A DNA stretch of 32,958 bases from Bacteroidales bacterium UBA1195 (GCA_002309855.1 DBYD01000014.1:1-32958); one strand, 5' to 3'. Positions 8,357 through 16,724 are shown, counted from the stretch's first letter. Made by a program: numbers and translations. Notes: generated by a model from the sequence alone, not told the origin.

Positions 8357-9637
8357 ATGGACGCACTGCACATTCCGCTGGCCGAAGCGATGCGGCCCAA
8401 CACCCTTGAGGACTACGCGGGGCAGAAGCACCTGCTCGGCGAGGGGGCGATGCTGCGTCAGGCCATCCAGAACGGGAAAATCCCATCGATGATATTCTGG
8501 GGGCCGCCCGGTGTGGGCAAGACCACACTTGCGCTGCTGATAAGCAACAGGCTGCAATGGCCCTTCTTCAAGCTGAGTGCCATCAATTCGGGAGTTAAGG
8601 AGGTGCGCGATGTCATTGAAAAGGCAAGGCAGGTGCCCACCTCATGCATCCTTTTCATTGACGAAATCCACCGGTTCAGCAAAAACCAGCAGGATTCGCT
8701 GCTGGGAGCAGTCGAGGCCGGCATTGTCACACTGATAGGCGCCACCACCGAAAACCCGTCGTTCGAGGTGATTTCGCCGCTGCTCTCACGCTGCCAGGTA
8801 TATATTCTGAAGCCGCTGGAGGAGGATGACCTGCAGGGCATACTAAACCGCGCCGTGGAGACGATGCGGCAACGCACCGGACGCACCATACGGGTGGAGG
8901 AGTCCGGCGCACTGTTCCACATTTCAGGCGGGGACGCACGCAAGCTGCTCAACGCTTTTGAGCTGTGTGTGAACACGCTGGCCGACCGTAGCGATGGGGA
9001 GATTGTGCTGGACAACAAAACTGTGCAGACCATCATCCAGCAGAACCTGCAGATTTACGACAAGGGTGGCGAAATGCACTACGACATAATCTCCGCCTTT
9101 ATAAAATCAATACGCGGCAGCGACCCCAACGCCGCCGTATACTGGCTTGCACGAATGATTGCCGGCGGCGAGGATCCGAAATTCATCGCGCGGCGGATGC
9201 TCATCCTCGCCTCCGAGGATATCGGCAACGCCAACCCCAACGCCATGCTGCTGGCTTCGGACTGTTTCCAGGCCATCCATGTCATCGGGATGCCGGAGGC
9301 GCGGATCATACTCTCCCAAACCGCCATCTACCTGGCCTGCTCACCCAAGAGCAACGCCTCCTACCTGGCAATCGACAAGGCGCTGGCCGAAGTGGAGAAG
9401 AGCAGGGACCTGCCGGTGCCGCTACACCTGCGCAACGCCCCCACCCGGCTGATGAAGGATTTGTCCTACGGCAAGGACTACAAATATGCGCACGACTTCA
9501 AGGGCAACTTTGTGGAGCAGGATTTCCTGCCGCCAGAACTGCGCGGAACCCGATTCTACGAACCGGGCGACAACGCCCGCGAGAACGAACTGCGGCTGCG
9601 GCTGCGGCAGTGGTGGAAGGAGAAGTACCGCTACTGA
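8357..9637 (+). CDS. rarA: replication-associated recombination protein A (RarA/MgsA AAA+ ATPase)
   Basis: This is a 426-residue AAA+ ATPase related to clamp-loader subunits, acting at stalled replication forks. It shows Walker A GPPGVGKTT (49-57), Walker B LFIDEIHRF (99-107), sensor 1 GATTENPSF (128-136) and the arginine-finger region LLSRCQV. The C-terminal part (about 230-426), with the segments HYDIISAFIKSIRGSDPNAA and EDIGNANPNA, is the RarA tetramerisation region. An upstream in-frame ATG at 8294 exists, but it lies inside the yitT-like gene. The start at 8357 gives the normal MgsA N-terminus (PLAEAMRPNTLEDYAGQ) and sits two bases after the preceding stop. It is the last gene of the forward run and ends before a shared hairpin. 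Confidence 0.95.
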   Translation: MDALHIPLAEAMRPNTLEDYAGQKHLLGEGAMLRQAIQNGKIPSMIFWGPPGVGKTTLALLISNRLQWPFFKLSAINSGVKEVRDVIEKARQVPTSCILFIDEIHRFSKNQQDSLLGAVEAGIVTLIGATTENPSFEVISPLLSRCQVYILKPLEEDDLQGILNRAVETMRQRTGRTIRVEESGALFHISGGDARKLLNAFELCVNTLADRSDGEIVLDNKTVQTIIQQNLQIYDKGGEMHYDIISAFIKSIRGSDPNAAVYWLARMIAGGEDPKFIARRMLILASEDIGNANPNAMLLASDCFQAIHVIGMPEARIILSQTAIYLACSPKSNASYLAIDKALAEVEKSRDLPVPLHLRNAPTRLMKDLSYGKDYKYAHDFKGNFVEQDFLPPELRGTRFYEPGDNARENELRLRLRQWWKEKYRY

Positions 9638-9648
9638 GCGGAGAATAC

Positions 9649-9680
9649 AAAAAAAAATTCCAAACCTGAGGTTTGGAATT
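9649..9680 (-). terminator. terminator of tRNA-Gln (possibly bidirectional)
   Basis: A near-perfect inverted repeat of 12-base arms (9656-9667 and 9669-9680). On the minus strand it is followed by a run of nine T (9649-9657). It lies just after the 3' end of the tRNA and also downstream of rarA, so it may stop both transcripts. Confidence 0.8.
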
Positions 9681-9684
9681 TTGG

Positions 9685-9755
9685 TTGCCCAAATAGGACT
9701 CGAACCCATACAAACAGAACCAGAATCTGGTGTGCTACCATTACACCATTGGGCA
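9685..9755 (-). tRNA. tRNA-Gln(CUG)
   Basis: The 71-base cloverleaf reads from 9755 down. The acceptor TGCCCAA pairs with TTGGGCA, the D arm is GTGTAATGGTAGCAC, and the anticodon loop TTCTGGT has anticodon CTG, which reads CAG. The T loop is TTCGAGT and the discriminator is A; CCA is not encoded. The outermost anticodon-stem pair (27-43) is a C-T mismatch. The anticodon and general layout match Bacteroidota tRNA-Gln genes. Confidence 0.95.
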
Positions 9756-9770
9756 ATGTCAAACGACTTG

Positions 9771-9778
9771 CAAAAGTA
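9771..9778 (-). promoter_or_regulatory. -7 box for tRNA-Gln
   Basis: The minus strand reads TACTTTTG, a TAnnTTTG match, 15 bases before the tRNA 5' end. The same box occurs before tRNA-Gly at 25383. Confidence 0.65.
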
Positions 9779-9861
9779 GTCAATTCCGACATACGGAGGG
9801 ATTATTTTTGAAAAAAATTTTTATCACGCAATTAATTGAAAAATATATTATTATATAATAC

Positions 9862-9896
9862 AAAAAAGGAAAGTCCCCGTTGTATGGAGACTTTCC
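9862..9896 (-). terminator. terminator of the Big_2/SUMF1 lipoprotein cluster
   Basis: GGAAAGTC (9868-9875) pairs with GACTTTCC (9889-9896). On the minus strand the hairpin is followed by TTTTTT. It lies 65 bases beyond the last lipoprotein stop. The rest of 9780-9961 is AT-rich and holds nothing else I can support. Confidence 0.75.
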
Positions 9897-9961
9897 CTTT
9901 AGTTTTTTGGAAGTATTTCACATGTTTTTTTGCAAAAACAACATCTGAGATGCATCCCTGC

Positions 9962-10969
9962 CTACTGCAGCACCAGACGCATTCCGACATCAGCCTTGCA
10001 GTCAGCCGGTGGATTTCCTCCGCGTGATGTCGTGCGGCAGCCTTTTATAGTCCAGCTGAAACTTCCACCACGGCTTATCTTGACAATTCCTGAAGAGGGT
10101 CCCTTTGGATCTGTCTGGGCCGCGCCACTATAGGTATCCCTCCAATCCAGACACCATTCGTACACGTTTCCACTCATATCACACAGTCCCAATTCGTTGG
10201 GTAACTTGGTCGCCACTTCATGGAGTCTGCTGCCGCTATTGTCCGAATTCCAGCCCACATCATTGAGCGTATTGCTGCCGGCATATTTGTATCCTTTGCT
10301 TTTCAGGCCTCCACGGGCGGCAAATTCCCACTGCGCCTCCGTGGGAAGGCTGAACTTTCTGCCACCCAACTGATCCGACAGCAACTGGTTCAAGGCAGTG
10401 ACGAACGACTGGCAGTCATTCCAATTCACATTTTCAATCGGCAGTTTGTCCGACTGGGACAAAGAGGGGTTCACACCCATCACTGCAACCCACAAGGCCT
10501 GGGTGACTTCGGTCTTTCCCATGTAGAATGTGGTCAATGTGACCGGATGGACAGGATACTCATTTTCATTGGCATCCGAACCCTGTTCCGGAGTGCCGCC
10601 CATGTCAAACGTGCCACCATCCACTTTGATCATATCAAAACTGACTCCATTTACGGTGAATTTCATCGGCTCAACGGTAAGTTTGCACACCGCCTTCTTA
10701 TCTCCGGCAAAAGCGGTGATTTCGCAGGTTCCCACATTCATGGCCGTAACCAGACCCGAAGCGCTCACTTCAGCTATGGTGACATCACTGCTGCTCCAAC
10801 TGACATCCTGTGGAGCCTTGTCCGGCTTGACCGTTGCCTTCAACTGCAGTGTGTTTCCAACAACAAGCGTCGCACTTTCAGGAGTTACCGTCACGCTTTC
10901 CACATCCTTTTTACAGCCGACAAGAACCATAAGCGATGTTAACAAACTGAGAAACAAAAACTTTTTCAT
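9962..10969 (-). CDS. Big_2 + SUMF1/FGE-domain lipoprotein (paralogue 1)
   Basis: This 335-residue envelope lipoprotein has a signal peptide with lipobox LVGC (Cys19). One bacterial Ig-like (Big_2) domain spans about 22-100, with typical VSWSSSDVTIAEVSASGLVTA. A SUMF1/FGE-sulfatase-type (C-type-lectin-like) domain spans about 108-335: FDMGGTPEQGSD, TEVTQALW, LPTEAQWEFAARGG, LCDMSGNVYEWCLDW, RGGSF and GCRTTSRGG. True formylglycine-generating enzymes have a catalytic Cys pair near the RGGSW strand. Only the GCR Cys is seen here, so sulfatase activation is doubtful and a binding or scaffold role is as likely. The start at 10969 (MKKFLFL) is preferred over one 11 codons upstream because it gives a normal signal peptide. 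Distal gene of a three-gene tandem array. Confidence 0.88.
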   Translation of the reverse strand: MKKFLFLSLLTSLMVLVGCKKDVESVTVTPESATLVVGNTLQLKATVKPDKAPQDVSWSSSDVTIAEVSASGLVTAMNVGTCEITAFAGDKKAVCKLTVEPMKFTVNGVSFDMIKVDGGTFDMGGTPEQGSDANENEYPVHPVTLTTFYMGKTEVTQALWVAVMGVNPSLSQSDKLPIENVNWNDCQSFVTALNQLLSDQLGGRKFSLPTEAQWEFAARGGLKSKGYKYAGSNTLNDVGWNSDNSGSRLHEVATKLPNELGLCDMSGNVYEWCLDWRDTYSGAAQTDPKGPSSGIVKISRGGSFSWTIKGCRTTSRGGNPPADCKADVGMRLVLQ

Positions 10970-11005
10970 ACTGATATTTGTTTTTATAGTTATTATTTCC
11001 ATACT

Positions 11006-12073
11006 CTACTGCAGCACCAGACGCAACCCGACATCATACTTGTCTTCGGTAGGAGGAATGCCGCCTCTGGATGTCACACGACAACCCTTTGTGGTAAAAT
11101 GAAAGCTGCCGCCCCGTGTTATCTTGACATATTCGGACTCCTGAACCATATAGCAAGGGTCTGTCTGGTGTTCAGCACGGTAGGCGCACCTCCAGTCCAA
11201 ACACCATTCATAAGCATTGCCGCTCATGTCATAAAGCCCCAATTCGTTAGGACGCTTTTGTGCAACCTTATGCAGGACATCCTCACTGTTTCCCGGATGC
11301 CATCCGACTTCGTCAATGTTATTGCTTCCGGCATATTTATAGCCTTTGCTTTTATTGCCGCCGCGGGCAGCGTACTCCCACTGCGCTTCAGTGGGCAGAC
11401 TGAACTTTTTACCTTTCAGCTTGGAGGCGAGTTTCCGGTTCAGGCTATCAATAAAAACCTGGCAATCATTCCAATTCATTGACACCACAGGCATACTGTC
11501 GTTAATGAAGCTGGGATAGGACGGATTTTTGCCCATCACAGCTTTCCACAAGGCCTGTGTAACTTCCGTTTTCATTATATGAAAATCTTTTAATGTCACC
11601 TTGTGGACAGGATATTCATTTTTATCGGGATCGCTGCCCTGTTCCGGGGTGCCGCCCATGTCAAACGAGCCTCCTGCAACTCCGGACAACTCAAAATCCA
11701 CACCATTTACAGTGTATTTCAAATCAGTGGGAATCTCTATCGGGGCATGCCCGGTGTCCCCTCCGTTTTTGGCAAATACAATGACAGTACACTCAGCCCT
11801 CCTGTCACCGGCATAGGCAATGATTTTGCATTCCCCTTCGCCCACAGCATAGATACCTCCCGGATGTATGACTTTGGCCACCGTAATGTCATTGCTCTTC
11901 CACAGGACATCCTGCGGAGCCTTATCCGGCAACACAACGGCCTTAAGTTCACGGGAACTTCCTTTTTCCATCATTATGCGTTCCGTATTCAGCGTAATGC
12001 TCTCCACCTCGTGTTTGCAGCCGGTGAAAGCCATTAGCATGAACAGCATACCGAAAAACAAATATTTTTTCAT
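11006..12073 (-). CDS. Big_2 + SUMF1/FGE-domain lipoprotein (paralogue 2)
   Basis: This 355-residue protein has the same architecture as its downstream neighbour: lipobox FTGC (Cys19), a Big_2 domain about 22-100, a Pro/Gly-rich linker about 101-122 that is longer than in the paralogue, and a SUMF1-type domain to the end. Shared blocks include GGTPEQGSD, TEVTQALW, FSLPTEAQWE, RGGSF, KGCR and VGLRLVLQ. The first Cys of the FGE catalytic pair is absent here too. The last 20 bases of both genes are identical, whereas the SUMF1 regions differ at many silent sites, so the duplication is old. It lies 24 bases after the short Big_2 gene and 36 before paralogue 1, probably one transcript. Confidence 0.88.
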   Translation of the reverse strand: MKKYLFFGMLFMLMAFTGCKHEVESITLNTERIMMEKGSSRELKAVVLPDKAPQDVLWKSNDITVAKVIHPGGIYAVGEGECKIIAYAGDRRAECTVIVFAKNGGDTGHAPIEIPTDLKYTVNGVDFELSGVAGGSFDMGGTPEQGSDPDKNEYPVHKVTLKDFHIMKTEVTQALWKAVMGKNPSYPSFINDSMPVVSMNWNDCQVFIDSLNRKLASKLKGKKFSLPTEAQWEYAARGGNKSKGYKYAGSNNIDEVGWHPGNSEDVLHKVAQKRPNELGLYDMSGNAYEWCLDWRCAYRAEHQTDPCYMVQESEYVKITRGGSFHFTTKGCRVTSRGGIPPTEDKYDVGLRLVLQ

Positions 12074-12097
12074 ATCGGATGTTTTAATTTTTTTTCA

Positions 12098-12424
12098 CTA
12101 AAGATTTGGGGTTCCTCCGGCATACTTTACTGTAAGCCTGCACGATGTCTTCACATCCTCCGCATATACCATGATTTCGCATTCTCCCTTGTCCTTGGCT
12201 GTGACCACACCCAAATCGCTCACTGTGGCCACGGAAACATCCGTACTGCTCCACTTTACATGCTGCGAAGCCTTGTCCGGCTTAACTTTGGCATTCAACT
12301 GATATGTGTCCCCGACACCCATTATTAAAGTTTCCGGCCTGACCTCCACACTTTCCGCATCATGCTTGCAGGCGGCAAGCGTCACAAAAACCAACAGACA
12401 AGTAAAAATAAAATACCTTTTCAT
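12098..12424 (-). CDS. short Big_2-only lipoprotein (paralogue 3, lacks SUMF1 domain)
   Basis: This 108-residue lipoprotein has lipobox LAAC (Cys19) and one Big_2 domain (about 22-102). It is closely similar to the N-terminal part of the two following genes (KPDKASQHVKWSSTDVSVATVS against KPDKAPQDVSWSSSDVTIAEVS). It ends with YAGGTPNL where the others continue into SUMF1. Only 24 bases separate its stop from the next gene, so no remnant of a lost domain is left. It may be a truncated paralogue or a deliberate short form. The start at 12424 (MKRYFIF) is chosen over one four codons upstream for a normal signal peptide. First gene of the array. Confidence 0.8.
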   Translation of the reverse strand: MKRYFIFTCLLVFVTLAACKHDAESVEVRPETLIMGVGDTYQLNAKVKPDKASQHVKWSSTDVSVATVSDLGVVTAKDKGECEIMVYAEDVKTSCRLTVKYAGGTPNL

Positions 12425-12443
12425 ATTATTTGACAATATTTTG

Positions 12444-12451
12444 CAAAATTA
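12444..12451 (-). promoter_or_regulatory. -7 box for the Big_2 lipoprotein array
   Basis: The minus strand reads TAATTTTG (TAnnTTTG) 19 bases before the start at 12424. No clear TTTG -33 element is visible in the very AT-rich DNA upstream. Confidence 0.55.
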
Positions 12452-12499
12452 TATAAAAAACATATACACATATATCATCCGACAAAATTTTTTTTAGCG

Positions 12500-12519
12500 T
12501 TATATATATATATATATAT
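12500..12519. repeat. (TA)10 microsatellite
   Basis: Uninterrupted alternating T and A for 20 bases, about 50 bases upstream of the -7 box of the lipoprotein array. Such tracts can slip in length and bend or melt easily. Confidence 0.85.
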
Positions 12520-12535
12520 CAGCGTGTTACGTATT

Positions 12536-12570
12536 AAAAAGAAGAAGGACGCCATTTTCTGGCGTCCTTC
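12536..12570 (-). terminator. terminator of dnaA-receptor transcript
   Basis: GAAGGACGCCA (12544-12554) pairs perfectly with TGGCGTCCTTC (12560-12570) around a five-base loop. On the minus strand it is followed by TTC and five T. It lies 24 bases beyond the receptor gene's stop. Confidence 0.85.
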
Positions 12571-12594
12571 ATAGTATTTTTTTGGAACCAAAAA

Positions 12595-15075
12595 CTACAT
12601 TTCATCGGTATCTTCGTAACCGGTGGAGGTGTCCTGCGGCCTCTTCGTTTCGGGACGTGCCATCGTGTTTCCGAACTGGTAGGTCAGCATCAGACGGATA
12701 TGGCGTCCCCAATGGCCCTCATAATCCTGATAGAAGCCGTCTCCGGAGGTTATGGTGTGCCAGCTCTGGGTGTTGAAAAGGTCACGGACATTAAGGTTCA
12801 TGCTCAGTTTCTTGTTGAAGAAGGATTTTCGCAGGCCGGCATCAAGGCTGTAATTGGCCATGCGCTCACCCTGTGCCACCAGGCGCGGCGCATCGTAACG
12901 GCCTGTCAGCTGCAGCATGAAACCCTTTGGCAGGGCAAGGCTGGCCAGCATGCGCACGTTCCAGGAGAAATCATTCTCCGCAGCGGCAGTCACCGGCAGA
13001 GCGGCGTTCTGCGGCCAATAAGTGAAGGAATCCATCTCGTTGTAATAGAAATTGAATGTGGTGGTAAGGTCAAGCATCTTGAAGAGCGTGTTCTTGGAAA
13101 TAAGTTCCAGACCGGTGCGCCCCTCATGCGCCACATTCACGAACGTGCTCTTCATCACCTGATTGTCGCGGTAACGGATGCGCTGTATCATGTTGTCGGT
13201 GTTGCGATGGTAGAGCGAAAGGGACAAGGTGTGCAGATTCCATTTTTTCAGATAATTGAACTCCAAAGAATTGGAATATTCCGGCAGAAGGTACGGGTTT
13301 CCGAAGGAGATGTTCATGGTATCCTCCAGATTGACGAAGGGGTTCAGCCGGTGACCTCTCGGCCTGCTGATGCGGCGGGTGTAGTTCAGCTGGAACTCAT
13401 GCCCTTGCTGCAGAGCATAGGAGAGGAAAATGCTCGGAAAAAAGTTGAAGTAGGAGGTGTCGTAAACCGGTGCGGTGCCGCGCGACTGCCCATAGGAGAG
13501 CGACTGTGTCTCCACGGAAGTGTATTCACCCCTGAGACCCAACTGATAGCTGAAACTGTTTATTTTATGGGAGAAAGTCCCGTAAAGCGCATGCACATCG
13601 CGGTTGTAGAAGAAATCATTGTACAGCTGATGGTTTTCCTGAAGTTCCGATTCCCGTCTGCCGTTGAAGGTGCTGACCGGACTCTCCTCCTGCTGGAGCT
13701 CGCCCTTGTAACCGGCCTCCATACGCATGTTTTCGGAAAACTTGTTGGCATAATCGGCCTGGAATGTCCAGAATCCCGACAGCACGCTGCTCTCCTGGCG
13801 CTGCATGCTGGTGTCCGCAAGATACTTTTTGTCGTAGGTCTGGGTGAAAAGGTTGTTCCCCTCCATGTTCCAGCGGTTGTATGATGCCAGCAGGTCAAGG
13901 GTGGACTCCTTGGAGAACAGATGGCGGTACGATAGCGACGCGCTGCCGCCGGTATTGCGGTTGTCCTGTTCGCTCACACGCCAGCTGGTGTCGTATAGTG
14001 CAGGAACATTTGAGGTGTAGATGTTGCTGTTGCTGCCTCCCCTGCTGCCGATGTTGCCCATCAGGTCCAGGCTGAAGTTGTCCTTGTCGCCCAGATGGTA
14101 TGTCGCCCCGCCACGGAGCATGCAGAAGAGTCCGCGGCCAGTGTTTACGGCATCCTGGTTCAGATAGGAGATCTTGTTGCCGTCCGAATCCAGATTGTCA
14201 CGGTAGGTGTGTTCGGTGCGGGAATGGACATGGTTGCGCAGGCCGATATTCGCATACAGATCCCATTTGCCGGAATTGTAGTTGATGTTGCCGCTCAGGC
14301 TGCCGCCGACGTTTCCGCGGTCATCGGTGTTGGCGCCTGCCTGGATGCTCCCGTAATAGCCCTTACGCTTGTCCTTTTTCAGTATAATGTTGATGATTCC
14401 GGTTGTTCCCTCCGGGCTGTACTTGGCCGAGGGGTTTGTGATCACCTCAATCCTATCGATGTTCTCCGCAGGCATCTGCTCCAGAATCTGCCCCTGGTTG
14501 TCGGCGGTCAGGCCGGATGGCTTGCCGTCAATCCAGATTGTCACGTTGGTGTTGCCGCGCAGCGAGATGCCGCCCTCGTTGTCAACCTCCACCGAAGGGA
14601 TGGTTTCAAGCAGTTCGCTGGCCGAACTGCCCGACTTGGTCAGATCCTGCCCCACGTTGAAGACCTTCTTGTCAACCTCCAAGGTCATCTGGGACTGCTG
14701 GGTCACAACATTGACCCCTTTCAACTGCTTCAATAACGGACGCATCTGCATCTGCCGCAGGCGGACGTCCGGAGCAGCAGCCGTCACAGTGAAGTCTTTC
14801 GAAAGGGAATCGTATCCTGTATAGGTCAGCAGCAGCCGGTAGTTTCCGGCAGCCAGCCCGGTGATGCGGAAAGCGCCGCTCACATCCGTTATTGTTCCCT
14901 TCACCAGTTTGTTGCCCGGCTGCTCCAGCACACGGACAGTCACATATTCCATAGGCGAGGAATTGCCATGGTCGGTCACGACGCCGCGCACGCTGCCGAC
15001 ATTCTGGGCAAAGCCGCACAACGGAAAGAGACAGCATGCAGACAGCAAAAACCAACGCCATACATTATTATTCAT
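12595..15075 (-). CDS. outer-membrane beta-barrel/TonB-dependent receptor family protein
   Basis: This 826-residue protein has a signal peptide ending at GFAQ (residue 24). A carboxypeptidase-regulatory-like domain (about 28-110, GSVRGVVTDHGNSSPMEYVTV) is followed by a plug domain at about 125-245 (ELLETIPSVEVDNEGGISLRG; IEVITNPSAKYSPEGTTGI) and then a long beta-barrel. The layout is that of the Bacteroidota 'outer membrane beta-barrel protein' group (OMP_b-brl_3), related to TonB-dependent receptors but distinct from SusC. After the last barrel strand (LMLTYQFG) comes an acidic tail of about 19 residues. The ligand is unknown and no SusD partner is nearby. The gene begins three bases after the dnaA stop and ends before a strong terminator, so it is probably transcribed with dnaA. 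Confidence 0.92.
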   Translation of the reverse strand: MNNNVWRWFLLSACCLFPLCGFAQNVGSVRGVVTDHGNSSPMEYVTVRVLEQPGNKLVKGTITDVSGAFRITGLAAGNYRLLLTYTGYDSLSKDFTVTAAAPDVRLRQMQMRPLLKQLKGVNVVTQQSQMTLEVDKKVFNVGQDLTKSGSSASELLETIPSVEVDNEGGISLRGNTNVTIWIDGKPSGLTADNQGQILEQMPAENIDRIEVITNPSAKYSPEGTTGIINIILKKDKRKGYYGSIQAGANTDDRGNVGGSLSGNINYNSGKWDLYANIGLRNHVHSRTEHTYRDNLDSDGNKISYLNQDAVNTGRGLFCMLRGGATYHLGDKDNFSLDLMGNIGSRGGSNSNIYTSNVPALYDTSWRVSEQDNRNTGGSASLSYRHLFSKESTLDLLASYNRWNMEGNNLFTQTYDKKYLADTSMQRQESSVLSGFWTFQADYANKFSENMRMEAGYKGELQQEESPVSTFNGRRESELQENHQLYNDFFYNRDVHALYGTFSHKINSFSYQLGLRGEYTSVETQSLSYGQSRGTAPVYDTSYFNFFPSIFLSYALQQGHEFQLNYTRRISRPRGHRLNPFVNLEDTMNISFGNPYLLPEYSNSLEFNYLKKWNLHTLSLSLYHRNTDNMIQRIRYRDNQVMKSTFVNVAHEGRTGLELISKNTLFKMLDLTTTFNFYYNEMDSFTYWPQNAALPVTAAAENDFSWNVRMLASLALPKGFMLQLTGRYDAPRLVAQGERMANYSLDAGLRKSFFNKKLSMNLNVRDLFNTQSWHTITSGDGFYQDYEGHWGRHIRLMLTYQFGNTMARPETKRPQDTSTGYEDTDEM

Positions 15076-15078
15076 GGC

Positions 15079-16536
15079 TCAGGCGTTCTTCAGGATTTTG
15101 TCGATATTGTTCAGATCGGCCGCATACTTGGCGTTTGTCGCACGCTGGTTCTCAACCGCGCGGCAGGCGTGCAGCACTGTTGCATGATCCTTATCGCCAG
15201 AGCGTGCGCCGATTTGCGCCAACGAAAGGTTGGTGTACTTTTTGGCAAAATACATGGAGGCGTGCCGCACCTGCACAATCTCCCCCTTGCGCGACTTTGA
15301 AAGCATCTGGTAGACGGGGATGTTGAAATAGTCGCACACCACCTTCTGTATGTAGTCGATGGAAATTTCGTGGATGGTGTTCTGCACAAACTTGTCGATC
15401 ATCTGCTTGGCCAGCTCCACCGTGATGGTCTTCCGGTTAAGGGAGGACTGGGCCAGGATGGAGATCAGCGCCCCCTCTATTTCCCGCACATTGGTCACAA
15501 TGCGGTAGGCGAGGTAGTCGATCACCTCCTCATCGATGTCGGTCACACCGATGTTAAGCAACTTTTTCTTAATGATTCGGACGCGGGTCTCCTTGTCCGG
15601 AATTTGCAGGTCGGCGGAGAGACCCCATTTGAAACGCGAGAGAAGACGCTGTTCAAAGCCTGTCAGAGTGGAAGGAGACTTGTCGCAAGTGATGACCATC
15701 TGACGGTTTTCCCGCTGGAAGAAATTAAAGATGTGGAAGAAAGCCTCCTGGGTCTTCTCCTTTTTCGACAAAAACTGCACATCATCAATAATCAGCACGT
15801 CCAGCATCTGGTAAAAATGGATGAAATCGTTTATGGTCTGCGTCTTTGCAGCTTCAATATATTGTTGCAGGAATGTTTCCGCATCCACATAGAGCACGGT
15901 CTTGTCCGGAAAGTTCACCTTGGTCTCCAATCCGATGGCATTGGCCAGATGAGTTTTGCCCAACCCGACATCCGAATGGATGAACAGCGGGTTGAAGGAG
16001 GTCTTGCCCGGATTCTTGGCCACCGCAAAACCGGCGGCACGTGCCAGGCGGTTGCACTCACCCTCAACAAAATTGTCAAAATTGAGCTCCGGCTTAAGCT
16101 GGGAGTTGATGTTCATCGTCTTAAGGCCAGGTATCACAAATGGGTTCACAATCTCGCGCCCCTGCTTCTCCGTATCGGAACCGGAGGGTAGCGGCGGCAT
16201 GGCGGGCTGGTTGCTGCCCACCTCCGAAGAGGATTGGGGCAGCCTCAGGACATTTTTTCCCATAACCACGCTGTAGGCCAACTTACCGTCAGGACCCATC
16301 ACATGACGGACCGCTGTCTTCAGCAATTGCCAGAAATTATTCTCAATAAACTCATAATAGAACATAGACGGCACCTGAATGGTCAGTTCCTGCTGTTTGA
16401 GCGAAACCGGCACCACCGGCTGGAACCATGTTTCAAAATGTTCCGGACTGATGTTTGACTGGATAATCTTCAAACATTCATTCCAAATCGTCTGACAATT
16501 ACTGTTTTCGTCCAACATATCTACACTCCTGTCCAT
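15079..16536 (-). CDS. dnaA: chromosomal replication initiator protein DnaA
   Basis: This 485-residue AAA+ initiator binds DnaA boxes, opens oriC and loads helicase. Domain I is at about 12-92 (IWNECLKIIQSNISPEHFETWF), followed by a variable linker (about 95-145). The AAA+ domain has Walker A SDVGLGKTHL (188-197; the usual leading Gly is Ser) and Walker B VLIIDDVQFL (247-256). Domain IV at the C-terminus carries the DNA-binding signature GDKDHATVLHACRAV. An alternative ATG six codons in cannot be excluded. Upstream are a -7 box (16631) and one DnaA-box-like nonamer (16725). Length is typical. Confidence 0.97.
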   Translation of the reverse strand: MDRSVDMLDENSNCQTIWNECLKIIQSNISPEHFETWFQPVVPVSLKQQELTIQVPSMFYYEFIENNFWQLLKTAVRHVMGPDGKLAYSVVMGKNVLRLPQSSSEVGSNQPAMPPLPSGSDTEKQGREIVNPFVIPGLKTMNINSQLKPELNFDNFVEGECNRLARAAGFAVAKNPGKTSFNPLFIHSDVGLGKTHLANAIGLETKVNFPDKTVLYVDAETFLQQYIEAAKTQTINDFIHFYQMLDVLIIDDVQFLSKKEKTQEAFFHIFNFFQRENRQMVITCDKSPSTLTGFEQRLLSRFKWGLSADLQIPDKETRVRIIKKKLLNIGVTDIDEEVIDYLAYRIVTNVREIEGALISILAQSSLNRKTITVELAKQMIDKFVQNTIHEISIDYIQKVVCDYFNIPVYQMLSKSRKGEIVQVRHASMYFAKKYTNLSLAQIGARSGDKDHATVLHACRAVENQRATNAKYAADLNNIDKILKNA

Positions 16537-16630
16537 TTTTCCGTTTTCGGAACTTTTTTGGTTATACTTTTACAAAATAACTGATAAAAAAAACATTACA
16601 GACTCGACTCAACCTCTCATCTTGTGGTTG

Positions 16631-16638
16631 CAAAAATA
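16631..16638 (-). promoter_or_regulatory. -7 box for dnaA
   Basis: The minus strand reads TATTTTTG (TAnnTTTG), 94 bases before the dnaA start. This leaves an AT-rich leader. Confidence 0.55.
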
Positions 16639-16724
16639 ACATAAAAAAGTGAAGAAAAAAATGCACTTCGGATGAAAAATGAAATTATTTTTTCATAAGT
16701 AAAGCGATGTTTTTAACAATCTGT

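Noticed and set aside
8294..8357. A longer RarA start at 8294.
   Set aside because: The extra 21 codons lie inside the YitT-family gene and do not resemble the RarA N-terminus.
9962..12073. Diversity-generating retroelement target genes: SUMF1-fold proteins with C-terminal differences in RGGSF-CR regions.
   Set aside because: The two paralogues differ at many silent and non-adenine positions, there is no reverse transcriptase or template repeat in the window, so the pattern fits ordinary divergence after duplication.
12700..13884. A 394-codon plus-strand ORF inside the receptor gene, and similar long antisense frames at 14095-14736 and 15370-16191.
   Set aside because: They are mirror frames of the well-supported receptor and dnaA genes and have no motifs of their own.
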